From Phoenix dactylifera (Eukaryota; Streptophyta; Magnoliopsida; Arecales; Arecaceae): 64,000 nucleotides of DNA. This document shows, one piece after another, positions 1 through 11,479 of the stretch (the stretch's first letter is position 1; each line of letters starts with the position of its first letter). The stretch covers positions 186,001 through 250,000 of the forward strand of contig NW_024067820.1 of assembly GCF_009389715.1 (NCBI RefSeq). The letters run 5' to 3'. Both the position numbers and the translations under genes were made by a program. The notes beneath the pieces are model-generated. The model worked only from the letters and a program-made list of their open reading frames with translations. It was not told the DNA's origin and made no database searches.

Positions 1-1268
1 AAATTCTACTTTAAAGCAATAGGTCACCTACCTGGGTTCGCTCAAAAATTCCTGCCACAGATATCACGAACCCCTGGTTAAACATAAATATTAATTATTT
101 AATTAATTTAGAAACATAATTTAAACTAATTCCAACCCCTTAAATTCCTAAGTTCAAAGATCCAAGAATGGGTCCCCAAAATCAAGCATAGACCCTAAGA
201 ATAAATAGACTAAATCCCAAAAATCAGAATCCTTTAACCCAAAACCAATTGTGGCCCAACTGAACCAAACCAGATTACAGGTCCAGATCAGATCTCGGGC
301 CCAAACCAACCCAGCCCACAGATCCAATCAGGCCCAACTCAGCCCAAAAACAGTTTCCTAGCCCAACCCAAACCAGGTCTGATCAGACCATAACAAAACC
401 CATTCATGAAATAGGTGGAACCGGTTCACAATATAAACCCGGTTCAAGATCTGGTTCCCAAATAAAGCACGGATTCCAAAGCGAGGAAAAACACCCAGGC
501 CGAATAAAGAAGAAGAAGAAGAAGAAGAAGAAGAGAAGAAGAAGAAGAAGAAGAAGAAGAAGAGGGAAAGGAAGAGGGGGGGGGTGGCTGGTGGCTCCGG
601 TCGGCCCTCGGCGGCCGACCGTGGCCCTCGGCGGCGGCGCTCGGCCCGCCGCCGTCGACCATCCCACTGTCACAAGCCGAGCGGAGGAAGAAGAAGAGAA
701 GAAGGAGAGGAAGAAAGGGAGGAAAGAGAGGGAGACCGGGGCTGGAAGCCCGGCCCCCGTTCACCCACCTCCGGCCGAACTCGTTTCGGCCGGATTGACC
801 CCGGCCGGCCACCGTCGGCCGGCCGAATTCCATTAAAAATTTTCCAAAAACAGGGGATGAAAACCGGTTGTCATCCCTCTTTTCTCTCCCCTTAAATCCC
901 CAAAAAAAACAATAAATAGATTGCCTTTCTCACCTCTAGTCGTCGGCGTGGTTCCCCGGCGGCGATGGCGGCTCCGGTAGCGGCGGCGGCTCCGGCGACG
1001 GCAGCGGCTCTCAAGGAAGGAGAAAGAGAAGGAATGGGGCTCTCAGAGAAGAGAAAGAGAGGGAGAGAGAGAGATAGAGAGGGAGAGAGAAGAGGGGAAG
1101 AGGGAAGAGGGAAGAGGGAAAAGGGGGGGGGGGGTGTGCGGAGATCCCGCTGGCCGTTCGGCCGGCGTGGTCTTCGTGGGGAGACCACAAAGAGAAAACT
1201 GAAGTCGGCATCCATTGCCGACTTCAGTTCTTTGGGCCCAATAACGGGCCCAAATTCAGATCCTTACA
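1..1268 (-). repeat. 3' LTR of the Ty3/gypsy chromovirus (cut by window start)
   Basis: This is the second LTR copy. It ends in CCTTACA at 1268 and abuts the internal region, whose minus strand reads GAGGACGAAATT, a motif often found just upstream of the 3' LTR in Del/Tekay elements. Several small ORFs in 400-1280 are low-complexity by-products of AAG, GAGA and CGG repeats and are not genes. Confidence 0.92.
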
Positions 1269-1315
1269 CTCTAACCAACTAAAAAAAAATTTCGTCCTCG
1301 AAATTAAAACATACC

Positions 1316-1714
1316 TCAATCCGAGAACAAGGCAGGAAACTTCTCTCTCATCTCCTCTTCCAGCTCCCAAGTAGCTTCTCTCTCACTGTGATTGCTCCAC
1401 TGCACCTTTACATAAGGAATCGTGCGCCTCCTCAAAATTTGGTCCTTCCTATCCACTATACGGATAGGCTGCTCAACATAAGAAAGATCTGCGCGGAGCT
1501 GCAAAGGTGCCACTTCAATCACATGACTGGGATCAGCAATATACCTCCTCAACATAGAGACATGAAAAACAGAATGAACCCCCGATAAGGCAGGTGGAAG
1601 TACCAGCTTATAAGCAACAACTCCAACTCTCTCAAGAATCTCGAATGGTCCCACATATCTCGGGCTGAGCTTACCCCGAACTCCAAATCGCATTACCCCT
1701 TTAGAAGGGGACAC
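1316..1714 (-). pseudogene. Integrase C-terminus and chromodomain of the chromovirus
   Basis: The first part matches the GPFEILERVGxVAYxLxLP segment typical of the Ty3 integrase C-terminus. The last 50 residues form a chromodomain (YVKVQWSNHSEREATWE). In chromoviruses this domain is thought to bind histone marks and guide integration. It defines the clade here. Confidence 0.88.
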
Positions 1715-4617
1715 TCTGAAAAAACATGATCTCCGATTTGGAATTCCAGATCTCGCCTCCTGATATCAGCATAACTCTTCTGTCTGCTCTGAGCTGCCCG
1801 AAGTCGTTCTCTGATCAGCTGAACCTTCTCCACTGTCTGCTGAATAATCTCTGGACCCAGAATTTTTCTCTCCCCCACATCATCCCAACAGATAGGTGAT
1901 CTACACTTCCTACCATACAACGCCTCATAAGGAGCCATCTGAATACTTGCCTGGTAGCTATTGTTATAAGCAAACTCTACCAACGGCAAATGATGATCCC
2001 AAGAACCCCTCATGTCAATAGAACAGGCTCTCAGCATATCCTCCAGAATCTGAATGGTCCTCTCGGACTGCCCATCTGTCTGTGGATGAAAAGCTGTACT
2101 GAAGCTAAGAGTGGTCCCCAAAGCTTTGTGCAAACTGCCCCAAAAATGAGCCACAAATCGGGAGTCTCTGTCAGACACTATAGATACTGAAACTCCATGC
2201 AGCCGCACGATCTGCTCAATGTACAACTCTGCAAATCTCTCTAGTGTCATCCCAGTCTTAAATGCTAGGAAATATGCTGATTTGGTCAATCTGTCTACAA
2301 TCACCCAGACTGAATCATTACCTCTGAGGGTACGAGGTAACCCTGACACAAAATCCATAGTAATATGCTCCCACTTCCACTCTGGGATCGGCAGGGGCTG
2401 AAGCATACTAGCTGGTCTCTGATGCTCAATCTTAACTTGCTGACAAGTTAAGCATTGAGATACAAATTGGGCAATCTCTCTCTTCATATTGTTCCACCAG
2501 AACACAACTTTCAGATTTCTATACATTTTTGTACTACCAGGATGCACTGTATATTCCGTACTGTGAGCCTCCTCCATGATTTCCTTCTTCAAACTAGGAT
2601 CATCTGGAACACAAACTCTGCCAATGAACCTCAATGAGCCATCCTCATGTATATGAAAATCAGGCTGAGATCCAGACTCAACATCTTTCTTGATCTTCTG
2701 AAGTCGAGAGTCATCCTCTTGCGCTGCCTTAATTCTGTCAATGAGTGTAGGCTGGACTCGCAAGTTTGCCAACTTCAAGGTAGCATCCTGCAGATATACC
2801 TCTATTTCTGCCCTCCTCAGATCCTCCAGGATATTTCTCTGAGTAGTAATCAAGGCTGCAACATTTCCTGAAGATTTTCTACTTAGAGCATCTGCTACCA
2901 CATTTGCCTTCCCAGGGTGATAATGTATAGATAAATCATAATCTTTCAGTAATTCCAGCCACCTTCTCTGTCTCATGTTCAGCTCCTTCTGAGTGAAAAG
3001 ATATTTCAGACTTTTGTGATCAGTGAATACCTGGCATGTCTCTCCATACAAATAATGTCTCCAAATCTTTAAGACAAACACCACAGCTGCAAGCTCAAGA
3101 TCATGAGTGGGATAATTCTCTTCATAGGGCTTGAGCTGTCGGGAGGCATAAGCAATAACTTTTCCATTCTGCATTAGTACACAACCCAAACCCTTCTTGG
3201 AAGCATCACTGTAAATGGTAAAATCAGTACCAGTAACTGGTAGGGTCAGAATAGGTGCTGATACTAGACGGTGTTTCAATTCCGTGAAGCTTTTCTCACA
3301 CTGATCCGACCATTCAAACTTCACTCCTTTGCGAGTGAGTCGAGTCAGGGGTCCGGCAATACTAGAGAAGCCCTCCACAAACCTTCTGTAATAACCGGCT
3401 AGTCCAAGGAAACTGCGAATCTCAGACACATTACTCGGTCTGCTCCAGTCAACCACAGCTTCAATCTTCTTTGGGTCAACCATAATTCCATCCTTAGAGA
3501 TAACATGCCCCAAAAACATCACCCTGTCCAACCAAAATTCACATTTCTTTAATTTGCCATACAACTGATTCTGCCTCAGAGTCTCCAAAACAATCTTCAA
3601 GTGGTGTTCATGCTCTGCCTGACTCCTTGAATATATCAGAATATCATCAATAAATACTATCACAAATTTATCCAGAAAAGGTTTAAACACTCTGTTCATC
3701 AGGTCCATAAATGCTGCTGGTGCATTAGTCAAACCAAAAGGCATCACAAGGAACTCATAGTGTCCATACCTGGTACGGAAAGCAGTCTTGGCTATGTCAG
3801 ACTCTTTTATTCTCAGCTGATGATATCCAGATCGAAGATCGATTTTGGAAAATACCTGAGCACCTTGAAGCTGGTCAAATAAATCATCGATCCGGGGTAG
3901 AGGGTACCTATTCTTAATAGTCACCTTATTGATTTCCCGGTAATCAATACACAGTCTCATGCTACCATCTTTCTTCCTTACAAATAATACTGGAGCACCC
4001 CAAGGAGAGACACTAGGTCGAATGAAACCTAGATCCAATAGTTCCTGTAATTGGTCCTTCAGTTCCTTTAGTTCAGCAGGGGCCATTCTATAAGGAGCTT
4101 TAGACAAAGGTGCAGTACCAGGGATTATATCAATAGCAAACTCGACATCTCTATCAGGAGGTAAGCCAGGCAGATCATCAGGAAAGACATCAGGGTACTC
4201 ACTGACTACTGGTATATCCTCAATTCTCTGTTCAGACTGCTCAGAATCTGCAATTGCGGCCATAAAGATGGGAAACTCCTTTCTAAGAGATCTTATGCCC
4301 TGCATAGCAGACACTACCTGAGAAGAGACACCCCAGTCATCACCCATAAAACTGAACTCATCAGTACCCGGGATCCGGAAAGTCACCCTCTTCAGAAAAC
4401 AGTCTATGGTAGCGTGGTATGCAGCCAACCAATCCATACCCAGGATTACATCAAAGTCACGTAAATTCATAACAATCAAATTAGCTCTCAAATCTCTACC
4501 CTCAACTAGTACTGGACAGGAAATGCAGATCTGACTAACTGTCATCGTACCCCCAGCTGGAGTACTAATACATAATTCCCTCTCTAAGAAAGAGTAGTGT
4601 AAATCGCACTTATGCAC
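1693..4617 (-). pseudogene. pol: Chromovirus pol (protease, RT, RNase H, integrase)
   Basis: This long pol reading frame shows, in order, an aspartic-protease-like region (about residues 20-100), reverse transcriptase (about 170-400, with YxDD-type motif FIDDILIYS), RNase H (about 450-570), a zinc-binding integrase N-terminus with HxxxH/CxxC spacing, and an integrase core (about 700-860, with [11 protein letters not shown]). The order RT-RNase H-integrase identifies Ty3/gypsy rather than Ty1/copia. It is part of a broken element, so I do not treat it as an active gene. Confidence 0.92.
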
Positions 4618-4778
4618 ATATGAGATGAGATAAAAGAATGCGTAGCACCAGAATCAAATAACACATAAGCATAAGTAGAAGATACCAACAGTGTACCTGT
4701 CACTACAGTGTTGGATGCCTGAGCATCCTGCGGGGTCAGTGCATAAACTCGTCCCTGGGTACGAGATCCTCCTCCCCT

Positions 4779-6002
4779 TTACTGCCTGGGGACAGCTGAC
4801 TGGGTAGCCTGTACTGGAGTGAAGGAAGTCTGTCGTTGAGGAGCTACAGAAGTCGGTGGCCTCTGCGCGGATCTAGTACGAGGACAACTGGAAATCCTGT
4901 GACCCGGCTGACCACACTCGAAACAAACTCCAGAAAAAGTCTGAGTCTGAGGGCACTCAGCTATCCGGTGGCCCTGCTGACCACACCTGAAGCATGCTCC
5001 AATACCAGGTCGTGTCTGACGACACTCAACAGCTCTATGTCCAGTCTGGCCACACCTGAAGCACACTCCTGATATCCTCCTGCAATCCGGTGCAGTCCTC
5101 CCATATGGAACTCGCTGCCCTGCTCCTGGACGGAACTGCATAGGTCGGCGCAGATGCCGCTCACCGTCAGAATCAAAGTCCCTGGTCCTCTTCAACTTCT
5201 CTTTCTGAGCATCCTGTGTCTCCTTCCAGATGATCTCCATATTTTTAGCTCTGTCAACTAGGTCATCATAATCAGTCGAGTGAACAGCAGCTAAACCCTG
5301 ACGCAGGCGATGCCTCAGTCCTTCCTCAAATCTACTCATCCTAGATTTAGGGTCTTGGACAAGAGATGGTGCAAAACGGGACAACCGATCAAACTCAGCC
5401 TCATAGTCCTCCACAGTCATACTCCCCTGAGAGAGGCTCAGAAACTCCCTCTCCAGCTCCCTGATACGACTGGAAGGGAAATACTTGGAGTAGAAGGCCA
5501 TGCGGAATCCCAGCCAGGTCACAGATCCTGCATCCTGCATCATGGTCCTCTCTACAGACTCCCACCAATGATGAGCCCGGTCCTGAAGCATATAGGTGGC
5601 AAATTTGATCTTCTCCTCCTCAGTACAACCCATGGCCCTGAAGGCCTTCTCCATCTCATCTATCCACCATTCGGCCTCTTGGGGATCGGTAGTTCCCTTG
5701 AAGGCCGGAGGAGCTAACTTCCTGAACTCTGCTATATTCCTCCCCTGATCTGAAGAACTAGCAGAGGGAAATAGCTGTTGTGGTCCCCTCTGCTGTCGAA
5801 CTAACCCAACCACCTCTCTAATCAGCTCCATCACCTGGGTCGATCCCCCCATCCTGCTCTCCTGGCCATGATCTGGTCCATCCAGTACTGTCTGATCAGT
5901 CTCGTCCCCCTGGACTCTCTCAGTCGGATGGGAAGTGGCTGGATCACTCCCGATAGTCTCGATCAGGCGGCGAGGTGCCACACGTGCACGGCGGGGCGGC
6001 AT
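4779..6002 (-). pseudogene. gag: Chromovirus gag (capsid/nucleocapsid)
   Basis: This is the gag part of the element, a 407-residue reading frame. A retrotransposon gag capsid domain covers about residues 90-240, with the hallmark region around AEWWIDEMEKAF and WLGFRMAFYSKYFP. Three CCHC zinc knuckles follow near residues 315-375 (CFRCGQTGHRAVEC, CFRCGQQGHRIAEC, CFECGQPGHRISSC). Three knuckles are common in Tekay-type elements. The part belongs to a broken fossil element. Confidence 0.9.
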
Positions 6003-6281
6003 GCTGATACATACACAAATAACACAACATCAGGGTTAAATCTATCCACTGTAAAATCTTCTACCCCACTATCATTTCTTCACATGTGTCCCTATATTCC
6101 TAAGTTTTTTTTTTTTTTTTTTTTGAATAACACATCATTAGTGTTGGATCCAACCGCCCATAAGATTTTCTACTCCACTCTCATTTCTTCACATGTGTCC
6201 CTATATTCCTAAGTTTTTTTTTTATTTATTATTATATTTATTATGATTCTGTTATAATGTCCCTAGTGATCTTTAACCTAT

Positions 6282-6293
6282 GCTCTGATACCA
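6282..6293 (-). other. Primer-binding site (tRNA-iMet) of the chromovirus
   Basis: On the minus strand this reads TGGTATCAGAGC, the standard match to the 3' end of plant initiator methionine tRNA. It lies seven bases inside the 5' LTR and fixes the direction of the element. Confidence 0.9.
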
Positions 6294-6300
6294 ATAAATC

Positions 6301-8398
6301 TGTCACGCCCCGAACCCGGGGCCCGGGGCGCGAGCAGACGCCGCGCACCTGCAGGGCGGACCCCGCAGGCACGCAAGGCAGATGAATCAGATTCCACATC
6401 AATAGCTAAACAAAGATAAATTCCAACTTTCAATTCAAATGTCCATATATACATAAGTCAAAAGAAAAAGTCAATATCTACTAGCTACTACATCATGATC
6501 ACTCCACCCCGTAATCCCCATAGTCACATATCATTACCTGTAAAAAATGTAAATAGTAGGAGTGAGCTAACAGCTCAGTAGGCAACATCATGCAATAAAG
6601 TCGTCATATAACATGTCATGATGCATATAAAAAGCAGCTAAAACTCATGAATCCAAAAATTCACACGACAATCCGTAAACCCGATCCGAGACTCAAAATA
6701 ACTCCACCGCATGACTACGGCCACATCACCCAGTGGCATGGTTACACCGAAGTGCCAATACAACTCTCCGAAGAGCCGCTCCACTGAGCCAACGCACCAT
6801 TGTGCCGCACCCCCTGGTGCCAAACTCACGCTCCACTGAGCCGCTCCGAAGAGCAAAACGCACCCCTGTGCCGCCACTATTCTATCACCGGTGGTCGCGG
6901 TGTCGGAACTAGTTCCTCATACAAGTCGACAGGGCCAACGTATCATCCCATTGGCGGGGCCTAGACTATAGTCACGCGGATTTTAAAAATCAATAATCAA
7001 CTTTCCAAATCAAGTCATGATCATACTCCCAATAGTAAAGTACATAACAGTTTATGAAATTAAATACTTAATTTTAATTCTAATACATAATGCCAATAAT
7101 AATCATAACATCCATATATGCAAGATACATGTTAAAATTCTACTTTAAAGCAATAGGTCACCTACCTGGGTTCGCTCAAAAATCCCTGCCACAGATATCA
7201 CGAACCCCTGGTTAAACATAAATATTAATTATTTAATTAATTTAGAAACATAATTTAAACTAATTCCAACCCCTTAAATTCCTAAGTTCAAAGATCCAAG
7301 AATGGGTCCCCAAAATCAAGCATAGACCCTAAGAATAAATAGACTAAATCCCAAAAATCAGAATCCTTTAACCCAAAACCAATTGTGGCCCAACACAGAT
7401 TAGGCCCAACTGAACCAAACCAGATTACAGGTCCAGATCAGATCTCGGGCCCAAACCAACCCAGCCCACAGATCCAATCAGGCCCAACTCAGCCCAAAAA
7501 CAGTTTCCTAGCCCAACCCAAACCAGGTCTGATCAGACCATAACAAAACTCATTCATGAAATAGGTGGAACCGGTTCACAATATAAACCCGGTTCAAGAT
7601 CTGGTTCCCAAATAAAGCACGGATTCCAAAGCGAGGAAAAACACCCAGGCCGAATAAAGAAGAAGAAGAAGAAGAAGAAGAGAAGAAGAGGAAGAAGAAG
7701 AAGAAGAAGAGGGAAAGGAAGAAGGGGGGGTGGCTGGTGGCTCCGGTCGGCCCTCGGCGGCGGCGCTCGGCCCGCCGCCGTCGGCCATCCCACTGTCACA
7801 AGCCGAGCGGAGGAAGAAGAAGAGAAGAAGGAGAGGAAGAAAGGGAGGAAAGAGAGGGAGACCGGGGCTGGAAGCCCGGCCCTCGTTCACCCACCTCCGG
7901 CCGAACTCGTTTCGGCCGAATTGACCCCGGCCGGCCACCGTCGGCCGGCCGAATTCCATTAAAAATTTTCCAAAAACAGGGGATGAAAACTGGTTGTCTT
8001 TTCATCCCTCTTTTCTCTCCCCTTAAATCCCCAAAAAAAACAATAAATAGATTGCCTTTCTCACCTCTAGTCGTCGGCGTGGTTCCCCGGCGGCGATGGC
8101 GGCTCCGGTAGCGGCGGCGGCTCCGGCGGCGGCAGTGGCTCTCAAGGAAGGGGAAGGAGAAGGAATGGGGCTCTCAGAGAAGAGAAAGAGAGTGAGAGAG
8201 AGAGATAGAGAGGGAGAGAGAAGAGGGAAAGAGGGAAGAGGGAAGAGGGAAGAGGGGGGGGGGGTGTGCGGAGATCCCGCTGGCCGTTCGGCCGGCGTGG
8301 TCTTCGTGGGGAGACCACGAAGAGAAAACTGAAGTCGGCATCCATTGCCGACTTCAGTTCTTTGGGCCCAATAACGGGCCCAAATTCAGATCCTTACA
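6301..8398 (-). repeat. 5' LTR of the Ty3/gypsy chromovirus
   Basis: This 2098-bp LTR reads TGTCACGCCCC at its left edge and ends CCTTACA on the plus strand, that is TGTAAGG...GTGACA in element orientation. Positions 7135-8398 repeat 1-1268 almost exactly. It contains a GAA/AAG microsatellite (about 7660-7710), a GC-rich stretch with many CGGCCG motifs (7735-7960) and a GAGA-rich tract (8180-8260). The right copy carries a 16-base segment near 7396 that the left copy lacks. Confidence 0.93.
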
Positions 8399-8660
8399 CC
8401 TTGCCTCTGAGAGCTCTAACGGCCGGATCGATGGTGAAACATTTGAGAAATCCTGATGGAAAATTTGAATTTTTATGGCTCTATTCAAGGATCCTCAAGG
8501 TGGATTGCTTGAGAGGGACTTAGGGGTCTGTTTTATTGTTGAAATTGAAGGTTTAGAAGGGAGGACCAATAGATGGAATCGGCGAACGAGATGGACTCTG
8601 GTTAGGAGTCCCCTTCCTTGTTCACATGCAGGCCATATGAGCTCGGCTCAAGATGGGCCG
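8399..8660. other. Unassigned spacer right of the chromovirus
   Basis: I see no recognisable coding or RNA feature in these 260 bases. The first five bases, CCTTG, are the candidate right target-site copy of the chromovirus. The stretch may be further LINE sequence too decayed to name. Confidence 0.5.
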
Positions 8661-9765
8661 GTGAGCCCAATTAATGTGTGGGTCGGGTGCCCACAACTTC
8701 TATATATCGCCTTTGAAACTAAATACGGCTTCTTTAATTTCCTCCAAGGTAAAACGGGTTGTCAGGCTACTCAGATCCGGCTAAAGTGAGGAGTAGAGAC
8801 TGACCCAATCAAGCTCAACAGGTGAATCCGGTGGTTTATCAAAAAATCCTTTGAAGAAGTCAGAGAACATCTTTTTGATACCTTGGGAGTTAGAGACTTT
8901 AGTTCTATACCAAACAACTGTAGTAATCCAATTAACCTTTTTGTGATAGGATGCAATCTTATGGAAGAAAGCGGTGATGCTATTACTTTTCTGCCAACCA
9001 TCTGATTTTAGCTCTCTGCTTCCAATATATTTCTTCTACTCTCTGAATCCTCTCTCAGTGGATGAAAGATTTTGCTCTTCTTCTTTGTAATCCAGTTCCT
9101 ATATCTGTTTAAGAAGGCATTATTTATTGATCCTTGTTGAGGCTTTAACTTTTGATGCCCATGATTTTAATGCAGTTCCAATCGCCCTAAGTTTTAAAAC
9201 AAGGTTGATGGCTGCATCCCTCAATTCATCAATGGATGTCCATGCTCTAACAACCACATCTTGAATGCTCTTTTGACACAACCAACTTCTGTCGAATCTG
9301 AAGATACCTTTGGAGCGATGATGATTGGAAAGAGAGAGTCAGATAGGAGCATGATCTGCTGGCATAGATCATCCCGTTCAATAGAAATTAAAAATCTGTC
9401 CAATTTAGCCATGATCTGTTCAGGTCTTTGATTGCTCCCCATGAATTCCTCCCTTTGAGGGGGAGATGAATGAGGCGACCAACTCTAATGAAGGAGATAA
9501 AAGCTTTGGATATCTTGAGAGCCCGAGGATTCCCATTCCTTACATGTACCTTATAAGTGGCACTGAAATCACCGCCAATAATCCAAGGTCCTTTGAAAGT
9601 AACTCTGATTTGCTTGAGATCATAGTTAGTAGGCCCATACACAACAGTGAAGCACCAAGGCTCGTTAAGTATTTTGTCCTTCCATAATACGGTAAAGGAG
9701 AACCTTCGGAATTCTCTCCTCAACATTTCAAATATAGCACTGTTCCAACCAAGAAGTCACCCTCC
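8660..9765 (-). mobile_element. L1-type LINE fragment (endonuclease to start of RT)
   Basis: Minus-strand frames show the APE-type endonuclease signature in 9388-9726 (CFTVVYGPT, WIIGGDFSA, LIHLPLKGRNSW). It is followed, after a frame change, by SNQRPEQIMAKLDRFLIS (9221-9442) and by the linker that precedes reverse transcriptase (8771-9001). The piece lacks the endonuclease N-terminus and nearly all of the RT. Frame changes and stops mark it as dead. It abuts a copia gag fragment on its right. Confidence 0.82.
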
Positions 9766-9784
9766 TATCGTATCATCCCTATCT

Positions 9785-10695
9785 CTAGATATCCATTAAT
9801 TTAACAGACCACTCCAGACCGACCTTACAAGAAAAGATGAGGGGTTCTTCAACGACCATAACTATGAGGACTTGTGCAGAGAAGTAGAATGAGTCCCGAC
9901 CTCTGCCCCGAGAGAAAGATCCTGATCGTTGTCGTCCCCTGCCTCTGAAAGTGGAGGAAAAACGGCCCCGTCCACGACCACGAACAGAGAGGAGAGCAAA
10001 GTTGGCATCAAGGGAAGAGGTCTGCTGGTTCTCTTTGGCTGAGAGGATGAGTTCCTCACTGCATAGTAAGGCATAGAGTTCCTCCAAAGGAATGGAAGAG
10101 GATTTGGTTCGAATGGCTGTGGCAAAGGCATCATAAGCTGAAGGCAAACCATTTAAAATGTAGAGAAGCAGATCCTCTGTATCAATCTTTGATCCCGCTC
10201 AGCAAGAGCATCCACTTTGAGTCTGAATTCATGTAAGTATTGAGTCATTGAGAGCTCGGATTTCTTCATATTATGAAGTTCATTCTTCAGTTGGATAATG
10301 TGAGTTCGGGATGCCGAATTGAAGCGAGTTGCTAAGAGATTCCAGATCTGGTAGCAATGCTCCAAGTGCATAACATGGGGAAGAACAGTGGATGAGATTG
10401 TAGAGTTGAGAGCTGTAGCCAAGTACTGATCAGTTAGCAACCAAGTGCTGTAGGCGGAATCTTGGGATGGCGTGCAGATGAGAGAACCATCCAGGAATTC
10501 AAAGAACCCGTTGGCCTTGAAGATCCTTGCAATTTGAGATCTCCATGTAAGGTAATTTTCTGTGCTCAGCGGGGTAGAGATGAGAGATTGTATTCGGGTA
10601 ACAAGAAACTTGAGTTTGGGAGGAATGCTCATGTCTTCAAGTTGCCTCGAGGGATCATCGGATCTTGTAACATTTGCAGATCCGGGAGAAGCCAT
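9785..10695 (-). pseudogene. gag: copia gag remnant
   Basis: The upstream part shows the copia-type gag domain (LSTENYLTWRSQIARIF, then HCYQIWNLLATRF). The downstream part has LSAKENQQTS followed by an RGRGRG-rich region, typical of copia nucleocapsids. The frame is broken in at least one place. It belongs to the truncated element around it. Confidence 0.82.
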
Positions 10696-10852
10696 ATCTT
10701 CTCAATTGGGGGATAGCTCGGGCAGATGCACTTCTAGAGAGATAGAGTGCTGAGACATGGGTAGATGGAGAGCACCATTAAGCTCTCAGTTGATCGACTT
10801 TTGAAGCTGGAAGGGAAGCACAGGCGGCTGGATCACTGTGGCTCTGATACCA

Positions 10853-11168
10853 TGAAGAAGCTGGGACTGATGAATAGTGAAGACGTTGGCACAGATGAAT
10901 AGTAGTTGATATGATGAACAATGCCACGAAGAATATGATGAAGAGAGGAAGAAGAGAAAGGAAGAGAGAAGATTTAGTTTTCATTCCAGCTTAACATCTC
11001 TTACATATTACATTGGTATTTATGGATCTATAGGTAAGAGGGAGACGGTTACAATTTGTAGCTATCATCTAACAGGGAAACAGAATTTTGGTGAGAAAGA
11101 AAAACTGATTTCAGGTAGACTGTTATCAGTCCAGCTGGGTGATGTAAGCTACTGGAGATCCGTCAACA
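10853..11168 (-). repeat. LTR of the copia remnant
   Basis: This 316-bp LTR has TG...CA ends and is set directly against the primer-binding site. No second copy was found in the window, so its age cannot be judged from LTR divergence. Confidence 0.7.
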
Positions 11169-11479
11169 TATTTAGTCTCATATCAATTATTTGCTGGCTA
11201 GATCTTGAGTATTTATACAGGATTAAGGAATCCAAATAATATCTTCCAGCTAGCTCTTTTTTTTTTGGTGAGATTTTGAGTTGACATCAGGTTGTACAAT
11301 AATATAAAGAAGAAAACTACCATTTGAACTTCAAATTTAATATATATATATATATTCAACTGGCACGATACAAATGAATGGATGAAATCAATCCATACTT
11401 AGTAATGCTTGGGGTATTGATACAACTTATTGCTGATGAGAACTTTGAACTCCAGCTGACATTGAAATATTATGAAGCT
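11169..11479. other. Spacer / 3' flank of PME-A
   Basis: This AT-rich stretch includes a short (TA)n run near 11341-11354. It probably includes the 3' UTR of the minus-strand PME-A gene. I see no other feature. Confidence 0.45.

Larger units (their letters stand above)
1..8398 (-). mobile_element. Ty3/gypsy chromovirus (Tekay/Del-like), LTR retrotransposon
   Basis: A nearly complete LTR retrotransposon lies on the minus strand. The 5' LTR is at 6301-8398 and the 3' LTR at 1-1268, the latter cut by the window start. The left copy begins at the base that matches 7135 of the right copy, so about 834 bases of it lie outside. A tRNA-iMet primer-binding site sits at 6282-6293. Parts in transcript order are gag (4779-6002), protease/RT/RNase H/integrase (within 1693-4617) and a chromodomain tail (1316-1714). 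The chromodomain places it among chromoviruses, and the three zinc knuckles and domain order fit the Tekay/Del lineage. The two LTRs differ by only about one percent by eye plus a few small indels, so the insertion is young. The coding region is broken in about two places. The target duplication cannot be checked because the left end is outside; its right copy would be CCTTG at 8399-8403. Confidence 0.93.
9785..11168 (-). mobile_element. Ty1/copia retrotransposon remnant (LTR, PBS, gag)
   Basis: This is the 5' end of a copia-type element on the minus strand. The LTR lies at 10853-11168, starting TGTTGACGG and ending CTTCTTCA in element orientation. A tRNA-iMet primer-binding site, TGGTATCAGAGC, follows at once at 10841-10852. 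The gag part covers about 9785-10695. Protease, integrase, RT and the 3' LTR are absent, so this is a heavily truncated and broken fossil. The adjoining LINE piece on the left may mark where the rest was lost. Confidence 0.82.

Noticed and set aside
404-1282. Proline-, serine- and leucine-rich ORFs in the left LTR (and the same at 7554-8523)
   Set aside because: The same ORFs appear in both LTR copies and derive from simple repeats.
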